Of a stretch of DNA of 63,058 bases, positions 48,519-56,431 are shown one piece after another. The DNA comes from Acidobacteriota bacterium. GTDB taxonomy: Bacteria > Acidobacteriota > Terriglobia > Terriglobales > Acidobacteriaceae. Where the stretch lies: positions 1 through 63,058 of the forward strand of contig JAJXZT010000041.1 of NCBI GenBank assembly GCA_021779935.1. The letters are read 5' to 3'. The notes below the pieces were generated by a model. The model saw nothing but the letters and a program-made list of their open reading frames with translations, did not search any database and was not told the DNA's origin. Position 1 is the first letter of the stretch; each line of letters starts with the position of its first letter. The position numbers were made by a program, and so were the translations under genes.

Positions 48519-48593
48519 GGCGCTATCGTCTAGGGGTTAGGACGTGAGATTCTCAATCTTAAAACCCGGGTTCGATTCCCGGTAGCGCTACCA
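48519..48593 (+). tRNA. tRNA-Glu (anticodon CTC)
   Basis: A complete cloverleaf: acceptor GGCGCTA/TAGCGCT (first pair G-U), D arm GTCTAGGGGTTAGGAC, anticodon stem TGAGA/TCTTA with loop TTCTCAA (anticodon CTC), T arm CCGGGTTCGATTCCCGG and encoded CCA. Its 3' end is a preferred target for tyrosine-recombinase elements; an integrase gene begins about 130 bp downstream. Confidence 0.95.
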
Positions 48594-48722
48594 AGCTTTT
48601 CCAAGCCTCTTGTTTTCAGCTACCTAGAAATCTCCGATTGTGCGTTGGACTACTTTGTGACTATTTCCTGAAATTCAGGATGGCCCGAAGGCCCGCCGTA
48701 TTTGCACAAGAGGTCAGCTTCG
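48579..48722 (+). other. probable attachment site (attL) and leader of the integrase
   Basis: The 3' part of tRNA-Glu would be rebuilt on insertion of an element. A second copy of the tRNA 3' end is not seen anywhere else in the window, so the other attachment site must be beyond 63058 if the element is intact. Confidence 0.45.
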
Positions 48723-50117
48723 GTGGCGAACAAGAGAGTGAAAATCTATGAGCGAGTGCAAATCCACGGGACTTGGACTGATCGCCCTGTTTCGCTCCCC
48801 AAGCTTCGTCCCGACGGAGCCTTATACCTCAAAGATGATCTACAGGGGAGATTTCGAATCTCGTGGTACGAGGGGAAGAAAAAGCAGTGGCACCCCGATA
48901 CCTGTTCTCATCTGAGCGATGCGCTTAAGCTGAAATCCGAGAAGGAATGGTTTCTTCAAAATCAGGCCCGCCCCGGCGTGCAAGACCCGACGCTGCCGGA
49001 AATTCGCTTATCGATCTCGGCATCGAGCAACGCCTACGTTGACGCTCTCTCCGGTTGCAAGAAGACGAGGGAAGCTCATCGTTACGTAGTTCGGCAATTC
49101 GAGGGGTGGAACAACAGTCTGAAGAACGGCGCACGGAAACAGTTTGTGGAGGAGATCGACAAGGCGCATCTTCAAAGGTTCTACGACTTTCTCGTTGACG
49201 ACGAACCCGAGAACGAACCGTTTACAGCCGCATGGAAAATCATGCGAATGAACAAATTCATCCGCACAGTTCTGAAGCTTGATCCCGGCAAAGGCCCGAT
49301 CAAGAAGTCTGATTATCGTCGAGAACTCAAGAGTGGTGATCGCCGCCCTGAAATCTACACTCGTGAAGAACTGAAGCTGCTGTTCGATGCCATGACAGAC
49401 GAGGAGCGCCTTCTCTTTGACGTTTTCTTGCAGGTCGGTCTTCGCAAGAAGGAAGTAATGTTCCTCGAAGAGGATGATTTGATCGTCGAGCAGCTTGCTC
49501 CGGGACTTGTAAAGCGGCAGATTAGGATCACAAACAAGCCACGAATGGGCTTTATGACGAAGACGGGGAAAACTCGCTACGTGCCGATCAGCCGGGACCT
49601 GATGAATCGGCTTCTTGACTTGAAGGCGTCGAAGCGTCCGTCCAAACTGCTGTTCGGCACAAGCAATGGACTCCCTGATTACCACTTCCTCGACACCCTG
49701 CGTGCGATTGCTCGTCGTGCCGGAATCGATCCGTCCCGCTGCTGGTTGCACAAATTCCGTGCGACCTGTGCGACCAATTGGCTGCGCTCACCAAGGCTCG
49801 GCGGTAAAGGCGAGGAAATCGGTGTGGTGCGTGAATGGATGGGCCACGACGACTACAAGAGCATAGAGTCCTATTATGCGATTGCTCGTGAAGAAGAGCA
49901 GATTGAACCGGACGAGCCAGAGCCTAAGCCGCTGGATTCCAATTCTGGACAGCCTCTCTCCGTGACGGTCTGCTTCGGCTGTCGCTCCGGCAATGCAGAA
50001 GTGCGATCCCGGCTCCGTGATGGTAGCCAAGTAGTCTTCTGCCCATCCTGTGGAGAGTTGGCGTACGAGAGCGGCGGGAACCGCACGGTCATAAACAAGA
50101 TCGCTCAAGCGGTGTAG
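48723..50117 (+). CDS. tyrosine-recombinase integrase with zinc-ribbon tail
   Basis: A 464-aa site-specific recombinase. N-terminal SAM-like domain (about 85-190) and catalytic domain (about 210-400) with the Arg in VGLRKKEVMFLEE, the beta-hairpin Lys in TKTGKTRYVPIS, His-x-x-Arg in LHKFRATCATNW, the second His in WMGHDDYKSIE and the Tyr in SYYAIA. The C-terminal 70 aa contain CFGC and CPSC pairs, which form a zinc ribbon not usual in integrases. GTG 48723 follows agaggt; a TTG at 48702 is possible. Position directly behind tRNA-Glu identifies it as the integrase of the element. Confidence 0.92.
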   Translation: MANKRVKIYERVQIHGTWTDRPVSLPKLRPDGALYLKDDLQGRFRISWYEGKKKQWHPDTCSHLSDALKLKSEKEWFLQNQARPGVQDPTLPEIRLSISASSNAYVDALSGCKKTREAHRYVVRQFEGWNNSLKNGARKQFVEEIDKAHLQRFYDFLVDDEPENEPFTAAWKIMRMNKFIRTVLKLDPGKGPIKKSDYRRELKSGDRRPEIYTREELKLLFDAMTDEERLLFDVFLQVGLRKKEVMFLEEDDLIVEQLAPGLVKRQIRITNKPRMGFMTKTGKTRYVPISRDLMNRLLDLKASKRPSKLLFGTSNGLPDYHFLDTLRAIARRAGIDPSRCWLHKFRATCATNWLRSPRLGGKGEEIGVVREWMGHDDYKSIESYYAIAREEEQIEPDEPEPKPLDSNSGQPLSVTVCFGCRSGNAEVRSRLRDGSQVVFCPSCGELAYESGGNRTVINKIAQAV

Positions 50118-50231
50118 AGCAAGAGGGAGTTACCGATCCGTTGAGATTGGGGAACGGGGATGCCTTACGTCCGACTCCATCCCCGCCCTTCCTACGCTGC
50201 GTGATGTGGGAATCCGCAGCGATCCTGAATA

Positions 50232-50654
50232 TCATCCGACCCGACGCCTGTCCTCCGGCACGGTATAGCCCCACTGCTTCACGAGTTCGTCCGCTTCAAC
50301 CTCGGTCGGTTGATCGAGGTACGGAATCCACGTGATCATGCTCTCGTCTTCCTCGTGATGACAGAGGTAGATGTGAGCGAATTCGTGCCCTACGGTGAAA
50401 TCCACTTTCTCCTGCGGTTCATCTTCGAGCGAAGGCGAGAGATAGATGACGATCTCCGGTACGGGGCAATATACGGCTCCATCCACCTTTGCGTCCGGGG
50501 CAAGGATGCTAAATGTCGGCATGCTCACGAAGACTTCGTCCGGCACCCGGTCGCAGAGCGTCTGTAATGCTCTCACTGTCTTGTCACGGGCGTGACGGTC
50601 AAACAACTCCGGTTGCACAAACAAGTCGAACAGCAGTTCAATGTTCATCCCCAT
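50232..50654 (-). CDS. ImmA/IrrE-type metallopeptidase
   Basis: A 140-aa protein with the zinc motif HEFAH in FTVGHEFAHIYLCHHEE (about residue 82). ImmA-type peptidases cut a repressor to induce phage or ICE genes. The usual partner, a helix-turn-helix repressor, is not next to it; instead a 38-aa basic peptide gene overlaps its start (TGATG at 50656-50652). I start at ATG 50654; 50660 and 50648 are alternatives. The gene reads toward the integrase. Confidence 0.82.
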   Translation of the reverse strand: MGMNIELLFDLFVQPELFDRHARDKTVRALQTLCDRVPDEVFVSMPTFSILAPDAKVDGAVYCPVPEIVIYLSPSLEDEPQEKVDFTVGHEFAHIYLCHHEEDESMITWIPYLDQPTEVEADELVKQWGYTVPEDRRRVG

Positions 50655-50770
50655 CACCATCCGCTGCTCTGCGAGAAGAGTTCCTTTTTAGCAACGGACG
50701 ATCTCCCATCCGTTGAGGAAACCTTCGGCTTCGGCCCGAGTTGGGCGACATTACGCTTGCGCTTCTTCAT
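50654..50770 (-). CDS. 38-aa basic peptide overlapping the ImmA gene
   Basis: A short protein beginning MKKRKRNVAQLGPKPK, strongly basic at its N-terminus. The ATG is preceded by a near-perfect ribosome binding site (ggaggaagt). Its TGA overlaps the ATG of the peptidase gene, so the two are translationally coupled. It could be the substrate or activator of the ImmA protein, or a short DNA-binding peptide. No homologue is known to me. Confidence 0.55.
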   Translation of the reverse strand: MKKRKRNVAQLGPKPKVSSTDGRSSVAKKELFSQSSGW

Positions 50771-50893
50771 ACTTCCTCCGTGTGCCCTGTTGGGCGTCGC
50801 TGGAAGGTTTTCCCGGTCACAGTCTCATTCTCTGTCTCTTCCAACGATCAGCCACTACCCGAAGCGGTAGTCCTAACCAGAGGTCGTGGGCTA

Positions 50894-50922
50894 GAAGAAC
50901 CGTGACAGTGTCACGGTTCTTC
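50894..50922. promoter_or_regulatory. 29-bp perfect palindrome, candidate operator
   Basis: GAAGAACCGTGACA - G - TGTCACGGTTCTTC: 14-bp arms with a 1-base centre. It lies between the leftward peptide/ImmA gene pair (start 50770) and the rightward methylase gene (51203). The core CGTGACAGTGTCACGG recurs at 51977-51992. Confidence 0.7.
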
Positions 50923-51202
50923 CGTCCACAATGAGCGATTGCACCGTCTAATTTCATCGAGATTAGAGTTCAATTCCGTGGCGACAGAAAATTTCTCGGT
51001 TTCGTGACCAACGGCCTGAGTTGCTGCATCGAATGGGCAACAACCAAATATCAACGGCGAGAGTTTGAGGGCCTGAGGGTATGGATTGATTTAGCTTCCT
51101 CCGGGAGAAAGTGGCCCTTCGTCGTTGGTGGTCATAGGCGACCCGTTCACGATCTCCGCCCTGCTACTCGTGGATTCGACGCAATGATCCGAAAGGATCG
51201 TT
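50923..51202. other. intergenic region between palindrome and methylase gene
   Basis: About 280 bp. A reading frame from 51004 reads through it and into the methylase but has no supported start or conserved content. No further gene is seen; the promoter of the methylase gene is not obvious. Confidence 0.4.
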
Positions 51203-52324
51203 GTGTCAACTCGCAAAGTGGTCGCCCCAACATTCAGGTATCCGGGCGGAAAAGGTTCACGCTCTCCAAAAATCATTCAGTACATTCCGAAACGAGGACG
51301 TAAGTTTTTCGACGTGTTTGCCGGAAGGTTGAACGTAACGTTCCGTGCTCTCGCTGACGGAATGGTCTTCGACGAATGGATCATTAACGACATCAACCGG
51401 GCTCCGTTCTTCCGTGCCCTGAGGGATCATGGTGACGGTTTCAAAGCATCCCCGAAGACGCAGGAAGAGTTTCATCGCCTCTCGGCCTTGGCGAAGCAAG
51501 GCGACCCCCATGCTCTGCTGATGGAGCCCTACCTGTGCTTCAACGGCAGCACCTTCGACCGCTGCGGGCTTAGCACAGGAGGAGGCCGCCGCTCTCCCGA
51601 GAGCTACGAGCGCAATGTCCGCCTCGCCTGTAACCTTCTCCGTAACAACAACGTGCGCATTACCCAACTCGACTGGCTCGACTGTCTCGAAGCTGAGCAG
51701 CCGGGACAGGATGACTTCGTCATGGTGGACGGCCCTTATATCGACTGCGAGGTTGGCGCTTACGAATCAGAGTCCATTTGCCCTACCGAACTGATCGACT
51801 ATCTCCAACGAGCAAAGTTCACTTGGGTCTTTACCGAGCACAAACAGCCCATGTACTTACAGGCGTTTGGCGAACCCGTTTATCAACAGAAGGCGCAACG
51901 CTCTTCACAGCATTCGATCCAATCTGAGGATCAGTTCGAGTGCATCTGGACGAGCGAGGGTGCAAAGGGGGCGAAGCGTGACAGTGTCACGGTTTCTCCT
52001 CTCCCGGTGCCGGATGACCGCAAGGATACCTTCTATGTCAGTCTGGATGACGAGGCCCTGTTGCGAGAGATCAGGGAGTGCGCAGAGATGATTACTGAAT
52101 CCCGCAATCAGATGAACAAGGAGATGCGGAAGCGGCTCCTGCCTGCTCTGATCGAACTGAAGAAGCGCACTTATCGTAAGGTGCCGGGGTATTACGAGAC
52201 GCTGGCGGCGATGGGACTCAATCCGGCGACCGTCCGGCAGTGGTTCTACCGCTCGTATACGGCTGATGAGGTTATCTCAGATGGAGGAGAAGCAGCCGGT
52301 GCCGCCCTCCGCCGACGAAGATGA
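51203..52324 (+). CDS. D12-class adenine methyltransferase-like protein with altered DPPY motif
   Basis: A 373-aa protein. The N-terminal methyltransferase domain has YPGGKG (motif X), FDVFAGRLNV (motif I) and VMVDGPYIDCE in place of the DPPY motif IV, so the first Pro is replaced by Gly. The C-terminal 90 aa (EMITESRNQMNKEMRKRLLPALIELKKRTYRKVPGYYETLAAMGLNPATVRQWFYRS) are helical and could bind DNA. D12 enzymes methylate adenine N6, usually in GATC. Because the catalytic motif is altered, activity is uncertain. It begins GTG; a palindromic site also lies inside the coding sequence at 51977-51992. Confidence 0.8.
   Translation: MSTRKVVAPTFRYPGGKGSRSPKIIQYIPKRGRKFFDVFAGRLNVTFRALADGMVFDEWIINDINRAPFFRALRDHGDGFKASPKTQEEFHRLSALAKQGDPHALLMEPYLCFNGSTFDRCGLSTGGGRRSPESYERNVRLACNLLRNNNVRITQLDWLDCLEAEQPGQDDFVMVDGPYIDCEVGAYESESICPTELIDYLQRAKFTWVFTEHKQPMYLQAFGEPVYQQKAQRSSQHSIQSEDQFECIWTSEGAKGAKRDSVTVSPLPVPDDRKDTFYVSLDDEALLREIRECAEMITESRNQMNKEMRKRLLPALIELKKRTYRKVPGYYETLAAMGLNPATVRQWFYRSYTADEVISDGGEAAGAALRRRR
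51977..51992. repeat. second copy of the CGTGACAGTGTCACGG palindrome (inside the methylase gene)
   Basis: CGTGACAGTGTCACGG, identical to the core of the 29-bp palindrome at 50894-50922, and encoding RDSVTV in the linker of the methylase-like protein. Confidence 0.6.
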
Positions 52325-52490
52325 TCTGCTGGACGAGGACGATCCACTGGATGACCACCCACTGGATGCCAATGCTCATCTCTTAGATCACGCAGACAAG
52401 ATGGCGACTGCCATTCTGGCAAACAAGATCACTTTCGCCAAGCGTCTTGCAACCCAATTCGTCCGGGTTCGTGAGGAGAATCGGAACTGA
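52281..52490 (+). CDS. short acidic hypothetical protein overlapping the methylase gene end
   Basis: A 69-aa protein starting MEEKQPVPPSADEDDLLDE: an acidic Asp-rich N-terminal stretch, then a basic helical end (ILANKITFAKRLATQFVRV). It overlaps the last 44 bp of the methylase gene in another frame. The overlap is typical of compact mobile elements, but support is limited to open frame and position. Confidence 0.35.
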   Translation: MEEKQPVPPSADEDDLLDEDDPLDDHPLDANAHLLDHADKMATAILANKITFAKRLATQFVRVREENRN

Positions 52491-52523
52491 TATTTTCCGA
52501 GCCGGAGGCGCATCCAAGTGAGT

Positions 52524-52709
52524 TCAGGATCGCCTCCGTTCCTTCCATTCACGTTCAAGCATCCGGAGCCGTTTGTCGGCGTCGTGTCGGGCCTCATGAT
52601 CGCCACAGTAGCATTCCCCATAAAACAGGTTGTGAGCCGAGGACAACTGGCGATCCAATTCGGCGTCCGTCATTTTAGCGATGTTCTTGGCAAGTTCAGT
52701 ATTTCTCAT
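52524..52709 (-). CDS. small hypothetical protein with CxCxxH motif
   Basis: A 61-aa protein, MRNTELAKNIAKMTDAELD..., with the segment FYGECYCGDHEARHDADKR, which could bind zinc. The ATG at 52709 follows aaaggtg. It runs opposite to its neighbours. A GC-rich hairpin (52731-52748) lies upstream. No family is recognised. Confidence 0.5.
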   Translation of the reverse strand: MRNTELAKNIAKMTDAELDRQLSSAHNLFYGECYCGDHEARHDADKRLRMLEREWKERRRS

Positions 52710-52730
52710 AAACGCACCTTTCACCTAAGG

Positions 52731-52755
52731 CCCCCGCTTCGGCGGGGGTTTCTGA
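52731..52755 (+). terminator. GC-rich hairpin terminator
   Basis: cccccg - cttcgg-type loop - cggggg then tttctgattt. It would end rightward transcripts from the methylase region. Confidence 0.65.
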
Positions 52756-53003
52756 TTTCTATTCAAAGGCCGAAGTATTTAGTTTTGTGCGTCTCGTCAA
52801 CGCACGAGGATTTGGCGACTACCAAATCTCTCTTACAGGTGGGGTTCTTCGCTCAGAGGAATCGGGGGCTGATCATACGCAGCCCCCAAAGTTCACCGAC
52901 CAACGTATGGGGGAACCACCCTTCCCAAATAAACAAGTGAGCAATCGTATGAAATCCAAGACACTCAATTCGGAACCTTCGTGCGACCTCGAAGTAGGTC
53001 GCT

Positions 53004-54587
53004 ATGTCCGTTGAACGCAAGCCAAAGAAGCAGAAATCCACATGTTCAAGGTGCAACAAGTTCCCGGCTGCAATAGGCGGCTGGTGCGCACCCTGCGCTC
53101 GTGAATACGGGCTCGCAACATTAGACCTCGCCCGTCGTGAAGAAATGTCACAAGACGGCGTGTTTGACGAGAGCTATGACCCATCCTTGACTCAGGAACC
53201 CCGCAACACAGACGCTGGAAATGCCATTCGCTTCGCCAAAATGTGGTACGACGACGTGCTCTACGTTCCCGAAGCCAAAGCGTGGTTCGTCTGGAACGGC
53301 AGAGTTTGGGCGGAAGATAAGGGAGAAGTTGAGATGCTGCGCATGGCGAAGCGCACAATCGAGCGGTTGTTCCTAACTGCCGCCGCACAAAAAGACGAGA
53401 ACGTGCGGAACGGGCAGCTTAAGTGGGCGATGAACAGCGAAAGTCAGGGTCGGCTCGTTGCCATGATCCAATCAGCAAAATCGCTGTGCCGGACATTCAA
53501 ATACTCAGAGTTCGACGCCGACCCATTGCTCTTCAATGCTGCCAATTTCACCGTTGACCTTCGAACCGGGAAGACCCGTAAGCATCATCGTGATGATCTT
53601 CTGACGAAGATCAGTCCCGTCGAATACGACCCGAAGGCGAAGTGCCCTCGCTGGACACAGTTCCTCAACGAAATCCTGCCCGGACACGAAAGCTGCTGCG
53701 TTCCTTTCTTGCAGCGTGCCGTGGGCTACACGCTCACTGGTCGGATCAATGAAGAGTGCTTTTTTGTCTGTTGGGGGCCTCGTGGTCGGAACGGCAAGAG
53801 CAAGTTCATCGAGACCGTTCGCCACGTCCTCGGGGAGTACGGTAAGGTTGCGTCGTTTGATACCTTCGTCGCACGCAAGGGCGACGAGAAACTGAACGAC
53901 ATCGCTGGTTTTCGTGGCGCACGCATGATCGTGGCCAGCGAATCCGAGCACAGCAAGCGGCTTGCCGAAGCCAAAATCAAACGGATGACGGGCGATGAGG
54001 CGGTCATTGGCGAGTTCAAATATCAGGAACAGTTCAGCTACGTGCCGACCTACAAAATCTGGCTAGTGACAAATCCAAAACCAAAGATCGTCGGAAGCGG
54101 CGATTCCGTTTGGGATCGCATGCACCTGATCCCCTTCTTGCGATATTTTTCGGAAGCCGAACGTGACCTGAATCTCGGTGAGAAGCTGAAGGCAGAAGCT
54201 TCAGGCATCCTCAATTGGGCCATTCAAGGGTGTTTGGATTGGCAGCAGCAGGGGCTATGTGTTCCGCCTTGCGTGCGCCAAGCGACCAAGGAATACAAGG
54301 TAGAACAAGACGTGCTGCGGCACTTCATCGAAGATCGCTGTGTAACTGGGCCGGATAAATGGGCTGGAAAGAGCCCAATGTATCAGACATACAGGACTTG
54401 GGCTGACTCCATGGGCGAGTTCGCCATGCCGCTGGCCGAGTTTACAGAACGCTTTCAGCTTCAGTTTGAAGAGGGACGTTCGAGTCCTCGGGGCCGCCAC
54501 TGGAAGGGTGTTGCCATCCGGTCTGACTCTGAGTTTGAAAACCTTTCGGCCGACGAGCAAGACGAGGTTGTGAAAGCGATCCAGTGA
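53004..54587 (+). CDS. P4/D5-type SF3 helicase (phage/plasmid replication protein)
   Basis: A 527-aa replication protein. The N-terminus has a zinc-ribbon-like CSRCNKFPAAIGGWCAPC (about 14-31), followed by a D5_N region (about 75-230) and an SF3 helicase domain (about 245-400) with Walker A GPRGRNGKSKF, Walker B MIVASESEH and the sensor segment WLVTNPKP. These proteins start replication of P4-like satellites, phages and ICEs. No AEP or TOPRIM primase domain is obvious, so another primase may be used. Start ATG 53004 overlaps a short upstream frame. It is followed by an inverted repeat that may belong to the replication origin. Confidence 0.87.
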   Translation: MSVERKPKKQKSTCSRCNKFPAAIGGWCAPCAREYGLATLDLARREEMSQDGVFDESYDPSLTQEPRNTDAGNAIRFAKMWYDDVLYVPEAKAWFVWNGRVWAEDKGEVEMLRMAKRTIERLFLTAAAQKDENVRNGQLKWAMNSESQGRLVAMIQSAKSLCRTFKYSEFDADPLLFNAANFTVDLRTGKTRKHHRDDLLTKISPVEYDPKAKCPRWTQFLNEILPGHESCCVPFLQRAVGYTLTGRINEECFFVCWGPRGRNGKSKFIETVRHVLGEYGKVASFDTFVARKGDEKLNDIAGFRGARMIVASESEHSKRLAEAKIKRMTGDEAVIGEFKYQEQFSYVPTYKIWLVTNPKPKIVGSGDSVWDRMHLIPFLRYFSEAERDLNLGEKLKAEASGILNWAIQGCLDWQQQGLCVPPCVRQATKEYKVEQDVLRHFIEDRCVTGPDKWAGKSPMYQTYRTWADSMGEFAMPLAEFTERFQLQFEEGRSSPRGRHWKGVAIRSDSEFENLSADEQDEVVKAIQ

Positions 54588-54593
54588 CGCCCG

Positions 54594-54660
54594 GTGTCGT
54601 CACTTTAGGTAAGTTTCCATATAGGAACTAGTTGGGAGAGTTTACATAAAGTGACGGCAC
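54594..54660. repeat. inverted repeat downstream of the helicase gene, possible origin
   Basis: GTGTCGTCACTTTA (54594-54607) and TAAAGTGACGGCAC (54647-54660) match at 13 of 14 positions. Inside, agtttcc/ggaact forms a second small hairpin. It may be a replication origin or, less likely, a terminator since there is no T-tract. Confidence 0.5.
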
Positions 54661-54837
54661 TCGGCGTCACTCGGGCAGCACATCATCTGCTTCGATGGGC
54701 GTGGACTCGGACTTCACGCTTCTTCAGCGCCGATTCCGGCAACTTCCCGAACTTTCAATTTCCATCTACAGGAGCCGAGATCAGCAACCATTATCGCCAT
54801 CTCGCCTCCTCGAAATTTCATCTTTACTGGAAAACAA

Positions 54838-55038
54838 ATGAACTGCCGTCCCGAACTCCGTGAACTGCTCGTCGAAAAACGCATTCGCCATTGGTGGAGC
54901 GCCTTGCAGCATCCGTTGCTCCACCCGAAGTGTCCCGCTGTCCGAGCCCGGCGCAATGTCCTGAAGCTCATGCAGAGGTATCCGCATATCGCTGAACGGC
55001 TAAACCTGACTGTCGCTAGGGTGTACAGCGTTCGATAA
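54838..55038 (+). CDS. small basic hypothetical protein
   Basis: A 66-aa basic protein starting MNCRPELRELLVEKRIRHW. The ATG follows aaacaa without a clear ribosome binding site. It has no recognised domain. Its position behind the helicase gene, in a phage-like element, is the only context. Confidence 0.3.
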   Translation: MNCRPELRELLVEKRIRHWWSALQHPLLHPKCPAVRARRNVLKLMQRYPHIAERLNLTVARVYSVR

Positions 55039-55187
55039 GGCTGTCTCGGCCTGCCTGTTTACGGTGTTAGGCAGTCGGCGGTCAAAACGCAGATTGAAAC
55101 CGTTGGCCCGAGAAAAGGGACTCTCATTTGTGAGACCGCAGGCTCTTCGCTAGGAATGCCGCCCGATGATCCGATACAACCCGCAAT

Positions 55188-55676
55188 TCACAGCCCCAAG
55201 AACCATCTGGTTATCGTGCCATCATCTGCCATGCTTTGAATTGTGTTGCTGTATTCCTCGGAGATGATGCGGCTGATTTTTTGCTTGTGCCACTTGACGC
55301 CATCGAGGCTCATCCCTAGCTTCTCGCCGATCTGCTGGCCTGTCAGCGCCCCGGAGTTTGCTATGCAGTAGGCGACTAGCCACGTATTGCCCTTGTCCCC
55401 TGAGCCCGATTGGAGCTTTTCGTGGCGTGACATTGCCACGTTGTAGTTCTCCGGGCCGCCAAGTTTCAGCTTCTTCGCCGTTTCCCAAAATCCTGCGTTG
55501 TGCATCTCGCTGCTATCGTGGCTCTGGCGATACCTCAGCAGCATGCCTTTCTCCTCCTGAGTCAAATCCTCACGACTCAGCAGCGAATTGATCATTTTCG
55601 CTTCCATTTCTGATCCCTGCGGGGCTAGCCAGTTCTCCCGAATTTTCCGTCGTGCATTTTCGTTGAGCTTGTTCAT
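55188..55676 (-). CDS. hypothetical protein with C-terminal HTH-like segment
   Basis: A 162-aa protein. The N-terminal half is helical and charged (ENARRKIRENWLAPQGSEMEAKMINSLL). The C-terminal half (GDKGNTWLVAYCIANSGALTGQQIGEKLGMSLDGVKWHKQKISRIISEEY) has the pattern of a helix-turn-helix in which LTGQQIGEKLGMSLDGVKWHK would be the recognition region. A role as an element regulator is plausible. It runs opposite to the rightward genes on either side. Confidence 0.6.
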   Translation of the reverse strand: MNKLNENARRKIRENWLAPQGSEMEAKMINSLLSREDLTQEEKGMLLRYRQSHDSSEMHNAGFWETAKKLKLGGPENYNVAMSRHEKLQSGSGDKGNTWLVAYCIANSGALTGQQIGEKLGMSLDGVKWHKQKISRIISEEYSNTIQSMADDGTITRWFLGL

Positions 55677-55847
55677 GCGCTGATTATCGCCAGCAGCGGG
55701 ATTTCAGGCCAGCCCATCTCTGCGCCTATTGTCCGAGTAGTAACTGCCGTTCCGGGGAGTGGCTAATCGACGGAGTGAATCCACAATGAGACTCGTTTGA
55801 TTGGAACTACCTTCCAGTAAATCCTGATATGGGCATAGGAGATGAGC

Positions 55848-56429
55848 ATGGCAAAGATAAGTGAGAAGTTACGTACCGAGTTGCGAGGCGGGATGGCAGT
55901 CATCAGCCTGCCGAATGGCTGCACCATAACGACCTCTGCGGAGAAGGCGCAGCGGTTCGAGTGTGAGCTTCAGGAACTCGACCTGAAGGTCAACAGCAAC
56001 ACTCAGTACCTCTACGAGGATGTTGACGGCACGAAGATTCCCGTCACGTTCGAGGATTGGGACAACCTCAACCTAGTCCTGCGCAAGACTGACGGGAAGA
56101 TCAAGCGAGTTCCGGTGATGGACATGGGAGATGGCTCTCTCGTCACCGACTGGCTCAAGCGCAAGCCCATGACCGACGCTGAACTTTGTACACATTTCAC
56201 GCTGCATATCCGGCAACAGCTCCTCAATCTTGGCGAGTTTTCTCGTGAAGCCTGCGAATCCGTGCATGTCGTACCCGCTGGAGACGGGCTCTTCAAGGTG
56301 AATACCTACTGCACGCCAGTACTGGAAGCTGAGCACTTAGTAAACACGCTCATTGCCAACGGACTCATGACTGATCCCGTCACCGTCTTCCGCCATGAAG
56401 GTCTGACCGGGAATTACGGGGTGAACTAA
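55848..56429 (+). CDS. unknown protein 1 of a three-gene operon
   Basis: A 193-aa soluble protein, MAKISEKLRTELRGGMAVISLPNGCTITTSAEKAQRFECEL. No family is recognised. It has a strand-rich start, an acidic middle (LYEDVDGTKIPVTFEDWDNLNLVLRKTDG) and a helical region (ELCTHFTLHIRQQLLNLGEFSREAC). The ATG at 55848 is 6 bp after ggag; the upstream ATG (55842) overlaps the ribosome binding site. The next gene starts 2 bp after its stop, so it is part of a tight operon. Confidence 0.65.
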   Translation: MAKISEKLRTELRGGMAVISLPNGCTITTSAEKAQRFECELQELDLKVNSNTQYLYEDVDGTKIPVTFEDWDNLNLVLRKTDGKIKRVPVMDMGDGSLVTDWLKRKPMTDAELCTHFTLHIRQQLLNLGEFSREACESVHVVPAGDGLFKVNTYCTPVLEAEHLVNTLIANGLMTDPVTVFRHEGLTGNYGVN

Positions 56430-56431
56430 TC

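Noticed and set aside
51004-51303. Possible gene before the methylase
   Set aside because: GTG start without support and overlaps the methylase gene, which has the conserved YPGGKG start.
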